A stretch of 64,000 nt of DNA, taken from assembly GCA_945643635.1 (NCBI GenBank), contig CALZFC010000256.1, positions 272,501 to 336,500 of the forward strand, written 5' to 3'. The number at the start of each line of letters is the position of its first letter. Position 1 is the stretch's first letter. A model generated the notes under the pieces. That model ran no database searches and had not been told where the DNA came from. It saw nothing but the letters and a program-made list of their open reading frames with translations. The position numbers were made by a program, and so were the translations under genes. This DNA is from Allodiplogaster sudhausi (Eukaryota > Nematoda > Chromadorea > Rhabditida > Diplogasteridae). Shown piece after piece: positions 31,647 through 44,724 of this stretch.

Positions 31647-33461
31647 GTGCTCCGCCTCAACCACATCGGCGACTGGGGCACGCAGTTCGGCATGCTCATC
31701 TCCCATCTCATCGACCGATTCCCCAACTTCCGAGAAGTCACCCCGCCCATCGGAGGTCTCGTCGCGTTCTATAAGGTGGGAGTTTCTCTCGCTCACTCTT
31801 CTCTTTCTCTCTCTCTTCCTCTCTCTCTCTCTTTGCATATTTGCCTCCCTCTGCCTCACTTTTAGCTTGGATACCTTGCTATTGTGCATATCTCTCAATT
31901 GACAATTGAGCACATTTGTTTCATCGTAAAAATGATCTTATTTGTTCTTCTCAAAATGCTCTATTTTTAAACTTAACTTTCCATATGGTCTAAAATTTTA
32001 ACTTGGATACTTGGATATTTTTTTTTATTTTTTTAAATTTTTAACTAAAATAATATTTCAATTCAACGCGATCGATTGCAGGTGTCAAAGAAGCGTTTTG
32101 ATGAAGACGCCGCCTTTAAGCGCGCGCATACGAATATGTCGTCAACTTGCAGAGCTACGACCCTGACTTTGTCAAGGTTAGGGTACCTTTTTAGACCCTC
32201 ATTTACGATTAGGGTCTTCTTTAGGCCCCCGCCTTCCTTAAGGGAAAGAACCCCTGCCAGTTTTATTAAGTAATCAAGCAAACAAAATTTTGTTTGAACG
32301 TGAATTCCTCTTATTCCAGATACAAGTTATTGTTGCTACAAGCGTGTAACAGAAAAAAGAAAAGTGCCGAAGAACAAATTCATAATAGCAAAGCAATTGA
32401 TCCGGTGGTTATATTGGCCTTCATTAAATTGTGCGTTTTTTTGAATATTTCTCCTTCACTCTAGGCATGGACGGAAATCTGCGACGTTTCTCGTGCGGGC
32501 AACAACGAAGTCTACCGAAGACTGGACATCAATCTGACTGTGAGGGGCGAGAGCTTCTATCAGAGCCGCATGAACGCCATTGTTGAGGTCGCTTTCTATC
32601 TTTCTCTCTCTCTATCTCCCTCTCTCTCGTTCTCTCTCATTCTGCTCTCTCTTTCACTCTCTCTCCATCTCTCTCTCACTCTGCTCTCTCTCACTCTGCT
32701 CTCTCTCACTCTCTCTCTGCTCTCTCTCACTCTCTCTCTATCTCTCTGTCGCTCTCTCTTCTTTCTCTCGCTTCTTTCTCTCTTTAACTCTCTCCTTGTA
32801 GGAGCTCAAAGAGCGTAAGGTGCTTCGTGAAGAGGACGGACGCCAGGTGATGTTCACGTCTGATTGTGAGATTCCACTTACCGTAGTCAAGAGTGATGGA
32901 GGCTTCACGTACGACACTTCTGATCGCGCTGCCCTCAAGAACAGGCACTAATTTCAAATTTGAATTTATTTTTCCTTCTATCTATTCGCTATATTCTATG
33001 TGATCTATCGGCGGAAGATTGTCTTTATTTTGTCGAATTTAGACTCGATGAGGGGAAGGCTGACTGGATCATTTACGTCGTCGATTCTCGACAGAGCCTC
33101 CATCTTGATGTTATAAAAAAAATTAGTATGGGGCGGAATTTCCTTACCATTATGTATTAAATCCTTTTGGCTGTAGGAGTTATGGTATTATTGCAATAAT
33201 TTGAAGTATAATTTTTTTATTCATATCAACTGAATTTTAGAAAAAATTTTTTATGAACCGAAACCTAGCTTATAGAAAGTATATATATTAAAAGATTACG
33301 AGCAAATTTCCCTTATAAATTAGTTCTTTTTCGAAGGATAAACTGAAGTTCTTTCTTTCCTTGTAGACCATCTATTCCGCCGGCCGCGACATTGGCTGGT
33401 ACGATGAGTCTGTGAAGGGCGTTGAGCATCTCGCATTCGGGCTCGTGCTCGGCGAGGACAG
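31647..33461 (+). CDS. RARS1: ArgRS catalytic-core exons (copy 1), six exons
   Basis: Exons: 31647-31775 ([31 protein letters not shown]), 32082-32176 ([14 protein letters not shown], then shifted frame [18 protein letters not shown]), 32465-32587 ([35 protein letters not shown]), 32802-32944 ([20 protein letters not shown]), 33043-33109 ([18 protein letters not shown]) and 33367-33461 ([19 protein letters not shown]). Every block matches animal ArgRS (human [42 protein letters not shown]). Exon 2 is 95 bp where 96 is needed: one base is missing near 32122. The exon ending at 32944 uses a GC donor (CAG|GCACTA). Other introns are phase 0 or consistent. Confidence 0.9.
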
Positions 33462-33539
33462 GTTCATTATTGAGTTATTATCGATTGGTCTATTTTTTTT
33501 CTCTTCTCTCTCTAACAGTCTCCCGCCACATTCTCTCTC

Positions 33540-33612
33540 GCTCTCTCTCTCACTCTCTCTCACTCTCTCTCACTCTCTCTCTCTCTCACTCTCTGTCTCA
33601 CTATCTCTTCAT
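33540..33612. repeat. CT microsatellite at the ArgRS permutation junction
   Basis: (CT)nCA tract in the 246-bp interval that separates the last catalytic exon from the first N-terminal exon. No start codon exon or stop-bearing 3' end is visible there. Confidence 0.7.
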
Positions 33613-33707
33613 CTTCTTTCAGCTCTGTGAGTATGTTGAAAGGTAGTAAACCACGTTTAAAAGAAATTGTGAAACAAAAATAAGTTAATACTGATATTCG
33701 TTTGCAG

Positions 33708-35253
<1,546 letters not shown>

Positions 35254-35271
35254 TCCCGCCCCCCCCCCCCC
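35254..35271. other. Poly-C run at the ArgRS breakpoint
   Basis: Homology to the ArgRS exon stops at about 35253 and a C run follows at once. Homopolymers at breakpoints are common at assembly joins. Similar runs occur at 18640, 43503 and 54972. Confidence 0.7.
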
Positions 35272-35494
35272 AGCTTTCCTAGGTAGGAATATATAATGAA
35301 ACAAGTGGTGCGCTAAATCTTGTCAGTGCTCACAATCAGCTATATTTATTTATTACTAAAGCTCTATAAATATTTATGTTTAATAAACTATTTTTTATGT
35401 ATATTTATTTATAGTGATTACAAAAATTGTAATTTGTTATTTTACATTTAGTTTATCTTTTTTAAGGTAATTAATTATATAGATTATTCGATAC

Positions 35495-35590
35495 TGCTGT
35501 GATCCACTGCAACGGCGTCCACTGCAACATCGTCCACGGCAACGGCGCGCGCGGCTGAAGCTGGTATCCTGGAGGGAAAGATACAGTAAC
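35495..35590 (+). CDS. Ser/Thr/Ala-repeat exon-like segment
   Basis: Three copies of a 15-bp unit (TCCACTGCAACGGCG) encode STATA-type repeats. These are followed by ARAAEAGILEGKIQ and a TAA. The segment is GC-rich in AT-rich DNA. Function unknown and splice sites not clear. Confidence 0.35.
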
Positions 35591-35885
35591 CTCAGCGAAC
35601 TGCTCGGCATCATCTACTGTAGGCGCAGCGCAGGTACAATCTGCTTTTCAATGGCGCGTCGGGAATTTATATAAAAATTGCTCGCCCGTCTTTATACTTC
35701 TAGTTCATCTCTCTCACTCTCGTTCTTTCTCTCTCTTACCCTCTCAATCTCTCACTCTCACTAACTCTCCTCTCTCTCCCCCGTTCTCTCTTTCCCATTC
35801 TCTCTGTCTCTCTCTTTCTTTCACTTCTCTCTCTTTGCACTTCGCTATCTCTCTTACTCGTTCACTTCTCTTACTCTCTCTCACT

Positions 35886-35916
<31 letters not shown>

Positions 35917-35969
35917 TTTCACCTGGTAACTTTTCTTCTCCACTTCTCGGGAATCTCTCCTATCTTACA

Positions 35970-36175
35970 GCCTCTCAGCCGCGACCGATTGATTCTTTCG
36001 GTGCGGACCAAGCATCTGTCGCCGCTTACCTCGAATTCCCTTCTGAGACGTACCGACCCAAGGAAGCTGTCGACGGGACGGGGGAGAGGACACAGCAGGA
36101 GAAACTCCTCAGACAAGCGCTGACGTCCCGGCGAAGCTCAAACTTTTCGATTGAACGCAACCCGAATGTAGCTTC
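35970..36175 (+). CDS. Exon-like segment with QEKLLRQAL motif (copy 1)
   Basis: After a CTTACAG acceptor the plus frame reads IDSFGADQASVAAYLEFPSE, YRPKEAVDGTGER, TQQEKLLRQALTSRRSS. A second, shorter copy of the QEKLLRQAL part is found near 37229-37280 (WQEKLLRQALPPRRSYD then a GTAAGT donor). The repetition suggests duplicated exons of an unidentified gene. Confidence 0.4.
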
Positions 36176-36249
36176 GTCTCTACATCATTCGAAGGCTCTT
36201 GCAAGCATGCTGAGGTTTTTATATAAATATAAATATCGATATTCTGAAC

Positions 36250-36960
36250 TTTAGAGAGAACATAGATTTTAAAAAAGTTTTAAAGTATTAGGAGTTCTTT
36301 AAAAATTGTTCGGCATTCCATTTGTGGCTCATCAAGGGAAAAGGGGGGTCCGAACCAGACATCCCACGCAATTTTTGAGACTCGATAATTAAAATTTTTG
36401 GCTGGCTTAGCCTATCAATTCCGAAGAAAAATAAATTTTTATCTTACCCATCCTTTTTGAGACCTTCGGAGGTTTACCCACCCACTTTGGTGGGACCCTC
36501 GGAACACCTTGATTCCTACTTATGGAGTTTCCTGCATCTTGAGTGACTGAATGACGATAGATAACGGAGAGCGTTTTAAGGATGAAATCGCGCGCCGATA
36601 TGTTGATCTACCGGTAGTGAACTAGGCAATGAGAATGAACATGACGGAGCATGTTCATTCCTGAAGAAGAGCACAGCCAAGTATCTCGGCTGAACCCTCC
36701 ACGCTTGGGAAGCATCAGCACGAAAGAAAGCCTCTTCACGTCTTGTTCAGGAAGTCCATAATTTTGTCCTTGGTTGTCTTTTCTATTAGACAATTTTGCA
36801 AGAGAACTTGTATTACAAATCATCAGTAAAGATACACAATTTTTTTTACATAATATATACACATAAATATATTGATGCATCTACAGTGCATCTAAACATA
36901 CGAGTTTATTTCTCAGTCCACCGCTTAAGCTTCGAAGACCAATGAAGTCTGATCCGAGTA
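36250..36960. other. No supported gene
   Basis: Mixed-composition DNA. A 90-codon minus-strand frame (36608-36880) has no recognisable features or splice context. Confidence 0.4.
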
Positions 36961-37228
36961 ATGATGTCCAGAACGATGAAGCTGGCCATTGCAGCTTCAA
37001 CAGTGACCAAGCGAGCGAAAACTACGGTCCGCCTCCTCAGCTCTCTCTGCCTCAAGGTTAATAGCTATGCTTTGTTTTTTAAAGGTAACTATTCAAAGTT
37101 TTTCAAGATGACCTCCTTTATATTAGTTGAAATTGCTTCTTTCAAAGACTTTCCAGGTGATAATTTATATATGTTTTATCTCCGTATTTTTCGAGATGCA
37201 ACGCAAGATCGTCGCGTAAACGAGGACG

Positions 37229-37281
37229 TGGCAGGAGAAACTCCTCAGACAAGCACTGCCGCCGCGGCGCAGCTACGACGT
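37229..37281 (+). CDS. Exon-like segment with QEKLLRQAL motif (copy 2)
   Basis: Shares AGGAGAAACTCCTCAGACAA with 36096-36115. The frame WQEKLLRQALPPRRSY ends at a good GTAAGT donor. Unknown product. Confidence 0.35.
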
Positions 37282-37569
37282 AAGTTAGATCCTTTTTCGA
37301 TATACTCATTTTTTCCAATTTTTTCATTTCTCTCCTTCTCTCTCTCTCCTTACTGTCTTTCTCTTTCTCCCTATCTCTCTCTCTCGCCCTGTCTCCTCTC
37401 CCTTTCTGTCTATCTTTCGACACAAATTCGCCCCTTTCTCAATTTAAAAAAGTGACAAATGTTTTAGGAAAAGAAACTTCTCGGGCTTCAACCGCAAGTG
37501 CAGCACGAGTAGCGCAAGGCAGGCGACGTGAGGACTCTTGCAGCAGCACATTCTTCAGCGATGGACGCC

Positions 37570-37652
37570 ACAGGGGCGTCGTCTGCTCTTTTCCTCTCTC
37601 TCGCTCTCTCTCTCTTGCTTTTGCACTCTTTCTGCCTTCCTCTCCCGCCTGG

Positions 37653-37702
<50 letters not shown>

Positions 37703-37720
37703 ATCTCTCTCCCTCTCACG
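37570..37720. repeat. CT microsatellite
   Basis: Interrupted pyrimidine tract. Overlapping Leu-Ser frames are artefacts. Confidence 0.85.
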
Positions 37721-38536
37721 AGGCTGCCTCCAACCAGAATGTCAGTTCTCTTCCATTGCCTTAGATGCGCGAGTCGACCAAAAGAAAGAATGTCAAGGCA
37801 CGGTCTAAGAACGACTCTTTTTTTTGTTTTGAATTATTTTCCAACTTTTTCAAGGCAGAGTTTTTTGTGACATCAGAGTTTTTTGGGCTGCAGCCAGTGC
37901 TGAACCAATATGCATGGCTGGTCATTTGCACATTTGCCACATTTTAACAAAAAGTTGTTGTTTCTGTGGTGCTCGGAAAGTAGTCCGAAGAGAAGGACAC
38001 GTTTTCGTGAGAATGTGGAGAAAAAGACCGAGAGGGAACAACGTGTCCTGAAGAGAACAAGAAAATATTTCTGCTGCTGCTTTCGACATATTCGATAATA
38101 TTCATTCATTCACAAGTAATATTCATCACGGTTACTGATTTCCTCACCAACCACTCAACTCAGTATTTTTTGCAACCAGCTAAACCATACCGTACTTTTT
38201 GAATCCCAATTATGTTAGAATTTTGTTTCAGCTAATCTCGTATGACTTACTATTTAGTTTTGGTATCCATTTACTGCGTCTTCAGAGCCCGCTTGGCTTT
38301 TACTTTTTTCAAATAAAGTCATAAAATGTTATCCTAGTCAGCTTTTTTTCAGGCTATTCAGCCTTCCTCTAGTTGTTCTCTGATAGATTTAATTTCGTTC
38401 GCCTCCCTTCTCATCACTCACAATGAACCACGTCCCTTCTGACCACCCAGCAGGCGCCCTCGTACCGGCTTGTCAGTTCTCTTTCCTTGTCTTCTTTGCG
38501 CGAGGCCACAAGGACGAAAATCGATGGCCATGAAAC

Positions 38537-38722
38537 TGTCGACACGAGGAAGAGTTTTTATTCTTCTCAAATTATTTGCTCGCCTTTCTGATCTGAGCAA
38601 GACAGATGTGTTGGGACGGTGTGTGGAATTATGCGGGCACATGTCGACTTCTTAATCAAAATACAATAATTAATATGGTCTCCAGAGTATGGTTGCGCGC
38701 AAACCCGTGGCTCTTGATGGCA
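38537..38722. repeat. Inverted repeat arm (partner 40398-40580)
   Basis: GTCGACACGAGGAAG, TTATTTG.TCGCCTTTCTGAT, GTGTGTGGAATTATGCGGG and TGGTTGCGCGCAAACCCGTG recur in reverse complement at 40398-40580. The arms enclose about 1.7 kb that contains the tandem exon-like repeats. Confidence 0.8.
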
Positions 38723-39322
38723 AAGTGCCCTCTTTCTCGGGAAATCATTTGTTGTGCCAGTTGCTTGGAATTTTTCGAGTGTGCAACACATTCTTCTTGT
38801 TGTGCTAAATTCCACATCTCGTGTATATCGTATATTTATTGCAAATGTGTTCTGATTTATACAACTAATTTCTCGATTTTTGTCATGTTTCCTTTCCTTC
38901 ATTGTATTCTGTCGTATATATGTGTAATTTTCGTGACAGATTGCTCATAAACATTATCTGATAAATTAAACGTGAAGTTGTAGAAGATATGATGATTATT
39001 CCGTTTCTTTCGGAAAATGATACTTCTATAGAACTAAAGTTCTACTCAAAATGCGAAGGCTCATATTTCGTTTATGTAAAAATTTTAAATTTAGCCTCAA
39101 GCTAGAATCAGAAATGAAGAAGAGGATCTCGGCCTCCGTTGGATACATCGTCAACATCGAAGGCTTCCAGTTGGTTGCTACTGCTATAAATGATATCTTG
39201 CCTCTGGCCTTTTGTTTAACTTGTTAAAACAAGCATAGATATGAATTTTCCACTTAAAAATAAAAATCGCAGCACTGTCAATAGGTTTTATTACTGTAAG
39301 CAAAATCTCTCTTCTTCTCTAG

Positions 39323-40345
39323 GCCCGCGGCTCTGCTTCCATTGACTGAAACGGACTGCCTGGACATACTTCTCGTACTCGGTGCATTCTCCTATTCCAC
39401 TACGTCTGGGAGGATGCCAAAGCAGACGCGTCTTTTAGGTTTAATATTTATTCTTGTAAATAAACACATCATTACTTGCGTCCGGTTTTTTGTGTATCAT
39501 AATGTTTAAACAGGCCTCTATTTGGATACTCTGCCATTAAAAACTTAAAATTGCAAAAATTGTCCGTTGCTTTTATTACTACAACCAAAATCTTTCTTCT
39601 TCTCCAGACACGCCGCTCCGCGTCCGTTTCCTGAAACGGATGCCCTTCATGTACTTCTCGCACTCGGTGCACCCTCCTCCTCCACTGTCTTCTGTACTCG
39701 TCTTGGAGGATGCCAAAGCAGACGCGTCTTCAAGGTTTAATATCTATTCTTATAAATAAACATAAAGGAAACATCATTACTAGTCTCCGGCTTTTTGTTT
39801 AACATATTGCTTAAACAGGCCTCTATTTGGATACTTTGCCATAAAAAAATTGAAATTGCACCATTATCCATTGGTTGTATTACTACAACTAAAATCTCAA
39901 TTTCTCCAGACGCGCCGCTCTCGTCCGTTGCCTGCAACGGATGGCATTAATGTTCGTCTCGTACTCCGTGCACCCTCCTCCTCCACAACGAGCCTTCTCT
40001 ACTCGTCTTGGAGGATGCCAAAGCAGACGCGTCTTCAAGGTTTAATATATATTCTTATAAATAAACAAATCATTACTAGCCTCCGGCTTTTTGTTTAACA
40101 TATTGCTTAAACAGGCCTCTATTTGGGTACTCTTCCATTAAAAAAATTAAAATTGCACCATTATCCATTGCTTTTATTACTACAACCAAAATGTTTCTTC
40201 TTCTCCAGACGCGCCGCTCTCGTCCGTTGCCTGCAACGGATGGGCTTCATGTACTTTTCGTACTCGGTGTACTCTCCTCCTCCACAACGAGAATTCTGTA
40301 CTCGTCTTGGAGGATCGCTGAAACTCTTCAGCGACGCCATTTCTA
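39323..40345 (+). repeat. Four tandem exon-plus-intron units of about 300 bp
   Basis: Units start after AG acceptors at 39323, 39608, 39910 and 40209 (spacing 285, 302, 299). Each has an exon-like GC segment of about 125 bp followed by an AT-rich intron with AACAGGCCTCTATTTGG and a TTCTTCTCCAG-type acceptor. The best shared frame gives LPLTETDCLDILLVLGAFS, PETDALHVLLALGAPSSST, PATDGINVRLVLRAPSSST and PATDGLHVLFVLGVLSSST. Three units end in ATGCCAAAGCAGACGCG; the fourth diverges. Product unknown. Confidence 0.6.
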
Positions 40346-40397
40346 GGTTTGATATTTATTCTTGTAAATAATTTTGAAAGAGGAGTTGCCTTCAAGA

Positions 40398-40580
40398 GGC
40401 ACGGGTTTGCGCGCAACCATACTCTGGAGACCATATTAATTATTGCGGTTTGACTAAGAAGTCGATATGTACCCGCATAATTCCACACACCCTCCCAACA
40501 CATCTGCCTTGCCCACATCAGAAAGGCGAACAAATAATCAGACTTCCTCGTGTTTCGTAAAACTTCCTCGTGTCGACACA
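40398..40580. repeat. Inverted repeat arm (partner 38537-38722)
   Basis: Reverse-complement partner of 38537-38722, with small indels and a duplicated CTTCCTCGTGT near its end. Confidence 0.8.
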
Positions 40581-40689
40581 ATTTGGTCACGCACAAAAAA
40601 GTAACTTGCGCAAAAAAGACAGGGAAGGAGACACTGCAGGAAGGCCAGAGGCCGCCTCCGTCGCACAGCTGATCATCACCCCCACAGGT

Positions 40690-41560
40690 TTATGGTAATC
40701 TGTTTTTCATTTCCTTTAGATGTCCGGTGTCTGCCGTCGTCAATAATACCATTACCATTACTTTTAGACCATGTACCCCCTTATTTATTTATGTTTTGCT
40801 TAGTAGCTAATGAAAGTACTTATTGAAAATTTTTTTATTTGCCTTTAGTAATTTATAATTCTGTTAGTCCATAGAGATATTACCATTTCCCTTACACCAG
40901 TCTCTCCGTCCATCCTATCAGCCCGTATATAGATATTGTGCAAACAACCAGACAGTTCATGTACGTTTTCATTTGCTGCCTTCATAATTTTTTCTTATTT
41001 GTTTATGGAACTACTTTTTGCAAAATATTTGCCGTGAGTAATTCATATTTCTGTTAGTCCATAGAGATATTGCCTTAGCAACAAGAACACAATAGGAGAC
41101 ATGAACAATTCCGGAGATGTATATTGTACTAACGGGAGATATGACTAAAGGTAAGATAAAAACCCCATAATCTTGACATTTTGCCGGAGGAAGAGGGCAT
41201 CCGAAAGATTAGCCTTAATTTTTTTATTTTGTTGGGCTGACAAAAATTCAAAGAACCAACCAAGGGTGCCGCGCAGATATGTCTACGGAATGTTTACTGC
41301 TTGCTTATTGCGAGGATATAAAATTTGTTAAAAGGACTTGATTTGCAACTCTTTCGCTTAGACTTCTTTGGTATGCCAGACTAAGTGTAATTTTTCTTTC
41401 ATTTCCTAGTCAGGATCTCTGCCTTGTCAGGTTGGATTATTGTGGAAACAGACGATTCTGGTGTTTAATTTGTGTGTCCATGGTTGAGTCCTCATTTTGT
41501 TCATTCCTTATTAAAACTCGCGCAGAAAAGGCATGGGGGGACTGTACAGGGCCAGGGGCG
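40690..41560. other. No supported gene
   Basis: AT-rich DNA with loosely repeated TTCTGTTAGTCCATAGAGAT (near 40859 and 41050). No exon signal. Confidence 0.45.
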
Positions 41561-41577
41561 GCTCTCTGTGTTTCTTC

Positions 41578-41645
41578 ACTCTGTCTCTTTCTCTCTCTCT
41601 CTCTCTCTCTCTCATTCTCTCTCTCTCCTTGTCTCTATGCCTCAG

Positions 41646-41681
<36 letters not shown>

Positions 41682-41697
41682 TGTCTGTATGCCTCTG

Positions 41698-41731
<34 letters not shown>

Positions 41732-41770
41732 TGTCTCTGTATGCCTCAGCCTCTCTGTCTCTCTTTCTCG
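41578..41770. repeat. CT minisatellite, about 62-bp unit
   Basis: Three copies of (CT)n followed by CCTTGTCT.TATGCCTC.GCC. Open frames of 116-161 residues across it are repeat translations. Confidence 0.85.
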
Positions 41771-42059
41771 TTCTATCTGTAGAAGTTGCCTCTCTGTGTC
41801 TATATCGCAATCTATCTCTCTTTCTCTCCCTCTCTATGTCTTTGTGCCTCCATTTCTATGTGTCTCTGTCTGTCTTTCTCTCTGTAGCTCTAATTCTAAT
41901 TGCAGAGAATCTTAGTCGCTGTCGTCTTGCCCCGCTCACTTTCTCAACTCGGTGGTTGCGCTCTCCACTCGCGACGTCGCGCGCGCCAACGGCAAGCAAC
42001 GAAACGAACAAGAAATGAGCGTTAAGTGATAAATATATGCACAGGGATTAATTATAATA

Positions 42060-42440
42060 TATACTGAAGTTGGTGATGAGGTAGAGAGAAAACTAAGAGA
42101 GAGAAAAAGGTACGAGAGAAAACTTGAGGTGGAGAGAAAAAAATTTGAGAGAGAGAAAAAGGTGAGAGAGTGTTAGGGTGAGAGAGAGGGAAAAAGGTTA
42201 GAGAGAGGTAGAGCGAAAGGTAAGAGAGACAAAAAGGTACGAGAGAAAAAAACTTGAGAGAGAGAGAGAAAAAAAAAGGTGAGAGAGAAAGGGAACACGG
42301 CGAGGAAGAGAAAGAAAGCTCACTCTCTCTCTCTCTCTCTGCATCTCTCGTTCTCTCGCGCTCTCTCGCCCTCTCTCCTCTCTGCGTCTTTCCCCTCCTC
42401 TCTATCTCGCTCTCTCTCACTATCTCCCTTCCGAAGTCGC
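42060..42440. repeat. GA tract followed by CT tract
   Basis: Purine units of AGAGAAAAAGGT(A/G)AGAGAG at 42085-42290 switch at about 42320 to a pyrimidine tract, giving a potential purine/pyrimidine hairpin. Confidence 0.8.
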
Positions 42441-42597
42441 CTGTTTGAAGAGCGGGCTCGTCTGATATCGTCCAGATGCAACCAGGTTTAAAATTGAAAC
42501 TCCTCTAAATTTCATTTTTATTTATTTATTTACTTTTTTATATCCCACTATTTTTTATTTATAATTTAATTTTTAATTACCAACCTTGGGAATTGCA

Positions 42598-43365
42598 GGA
42601 GAGTCTGGATTGCTGGCGTCTGCATCTGCCCCGTTCACTTCCGCATCTCACTCGCCGCGTCCATCGACTGCCATTTTTGGTAGATATTTTTCATATTTAC
42701 ATTGTATCATTTCATTAATAATATTGTTGGCTAAATACTTTTTCCTAAATATCAATTTAATCTATTTTCTAAATGCATTATTATTGTTGTTATTTAATTA
42801 TAGAATTTGTAATCTATACTTGTGAACTGCAGGCGGCTGCGAGCTTCAATCGCCACGTCGCCCGGCCTGACGGAGAGGTGCGCCGTGGATTGGACGGCGC
42901 GAGAGGAAGCCCACTCCTCTAAATACTGAGTATAAATAGTATAAATAGGAAATATAAATAGTTTTGCCGACAAAGGAAATACTGGTTTTTTGATCGTTAA
43001 ATTATTCAATCTTTTTAAATCATTTCGTTCAATTTTTTTCATTTTTTCTTGCGAATTTATGTTACATTTCCAATCTTTGACTTTACAGGTGACGCTGGAC
43101 TGTCGCTGTCCACATCGCCCGCTTGCCCCAACCACCACTCCACCCACTTGCTGGCTGCTTCGATCAACATCGATCGGTTAGTATTTCAATGAACGTTTTA
43201 CTTTTCTTTCGATTTTTATTTGTTCAAAAGATTGCTATTTATTTATGAATTTTAGCTGGCTTCACCCTTCATTCGCGGCGACGCCCGCGCTGACGGCGAG
43301 GTGGTCGTGAGCCGTGGATTGGAGGGCGCCCGAGGAAGCCCCCGGGTTGTTTGCTGAATGAGAGA
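42598..43365 (+). CDS. Two duplicated pairs of exon-like segments (unknown)
   Basis: Segments follow AG acceptors at 42598, 42833, 43089 and 43256. The first and third share a GACTG/CTGG(A/C)..GCTG core (GESGLLASASAP; GDAGLSLSTSPA). The second and fourth share CGCCGTGGATTGGA.GGCGC and end DGEVRRGLDGARGSP and DGEVVVSRGLEGARGSP before stops. A related segment lies near 41905-42010. The A-B-A-B order suggests a tandem duplication of a two-exon unit. Product not recognised. Confidence 0.4.
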
Positions 43366-43590
43366 GAGAAGCAGAGAAAAGGTAACAGAGAGAGATAGAA
43401 AAAAGGTGAGCGAAAAAAGAAGGTGAGAGAGTGTGAGAGCGTTAGAAACTGTGAGAGCGTTTTTGTGTGTGTGTATATTTATAAATTGTTTGTTGCCCCC
43501 AACCCCCACCCCCCCCCCCCCCCAATAGAAATAAATAATTAAATAAATATATAAATAATAATTAATTAATTATAAAATAAAAAAAATTAG

Positions 43591-43956
43591 GGGAGCTGTA
43601 TGGGGTGGGGTTCTGGTGTGCCGGGTACCCTGCCTGCCATTTCCCTCTCTCTGCTCATCGACGGTGAGACTCAAATGGGGTTGGCCACTCTCTCGGAATT
43701 TGCCGCGGCGAATGTCGAGAGAAGCCTTCCCACTTTGGGCTTCCCTCCCAGGTGAGCAGAGAGAGGAAGGAACTCTCTCCGCATTTGGCTGTAGTCAGAA
43801 GTGGTAGATAGATTAGTCGGCATCGTGAATGAGGAAGGAAGGGTGAGAGAGAGCGGAGAAAGAGATAGGGGAGTGAGAGTGAATACTGGGGAAATGGCAG
43901 GAAGGGTGCCCGGCACATCAGAATCCCACCCCGCAAATACAGCTTCCCCTGGCCTG
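43591..43956. repeat. Inverted-repeat element around an exon-like segment
   Basis: The first and last 55-60 bp are imperfect reverse complements (GGGGAGCTGTAT, TGTGCCGGGTACCCTGCCTG, CCATTTCC versus GGAAATGGCAGGAAGGGTGC, CCGGCACAT, ACAGCTTCCCC). Between them the plus frame LLIDGETQMGLATLSEFAAA then NVERSLPTLGFPPR runs to a CAG|GTGAGC donor. No clear target-site duplication is seen, so it could be a small foldback element or a local inverted duplication. Confidence 0.5.
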
Positions 43957-44189
43957 AATGGCCAGTGTCTTCTCCTCTAGTCGATCAGCCTGGATTCTTC
44001 ACTTTTTGCTTATATTTCCTTGAGATTCACCGCGCCGCGGAGTGATGAAACTCGTTGAAAATTAGGTAGATTTTGAAATCCTTGCTGATCTTCGATAGGG
44101 GAAGCCACTGGCCAGAGTGAGAGAGTACTACGAGAGAGAGAAAGGGGTGAGAGAGAGAGCGAAAAAACGCGGGTAAGGGTGTTAGAGAA

Positions 44190-44700
44190 GGCACGTTTTG
44201 TATGGGCAGTTAGCCACTTCTGACTCGGTCAAATGCGGAGAGAGACTCGCAAATTAAGCGCTCTGTGCAGATGAAAAAAAGAAATAGAAAACAGCGCGGT
44301 TCTGGAGAAGCCGCGACCGTATTCTTCCATGCTCTCGGTTAGCCAACAATTATTTTTATTTTATTTTCAATATTTTCGTCTTATACAGCACAGCTTTGTC
44401 CTAATCAATTCCAATATTTTCTCAAGTTTTTTTATTCGACCGAAAATGAATTCTAATTAATTATACCAATAAATGTTATCTTCGTATTAGAGGAGGCATG
44501 TCGAGCCACCTCCATCAGCACCGCACCACGCCAGAAGAATTCCCCTCCCAGCCCCCTCATCGGGTCAGCAGGCCTTGGGCAAGTCTGCTGTCCCTTCCCT
44601 GTTTGCTTGCTTGGCTTTGCTTCATTTCAGAGTAGCGCTTCTTTTCAGGATAGCTTATTGAGTATATTGCTTGATTTCTGCTTGCTTGCATTTCCTTCCC
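44190..44700. other. Transition into the satellite; one exon-like island
   Basis: 44490-44600 is GC-rich with an open plus frame (SSHLHQHRTTPEEFPSQ). 44200-44255 is a reverse complement of part of 43740-43800 (TCTCCGCATTTG, AGTCAGAAGTGG). No gene is supported. Confidence 0.35.
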
Positions 44701-44724
44701 CTTATCCCTCTCTTCACGACTTCA

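Noticed and set aside
33622..33627. Possible micro-exon between TTTCAG and GTGAGT in the ArgRS gap
   Set aside because: Four bases between good splice signals would not restore any frame, so it was judged coincidental.
36608..36880. 90-codon minus-strand frame
   Set aside because: No recognisable motif, no splice context and no duplicated copy to test conservation.
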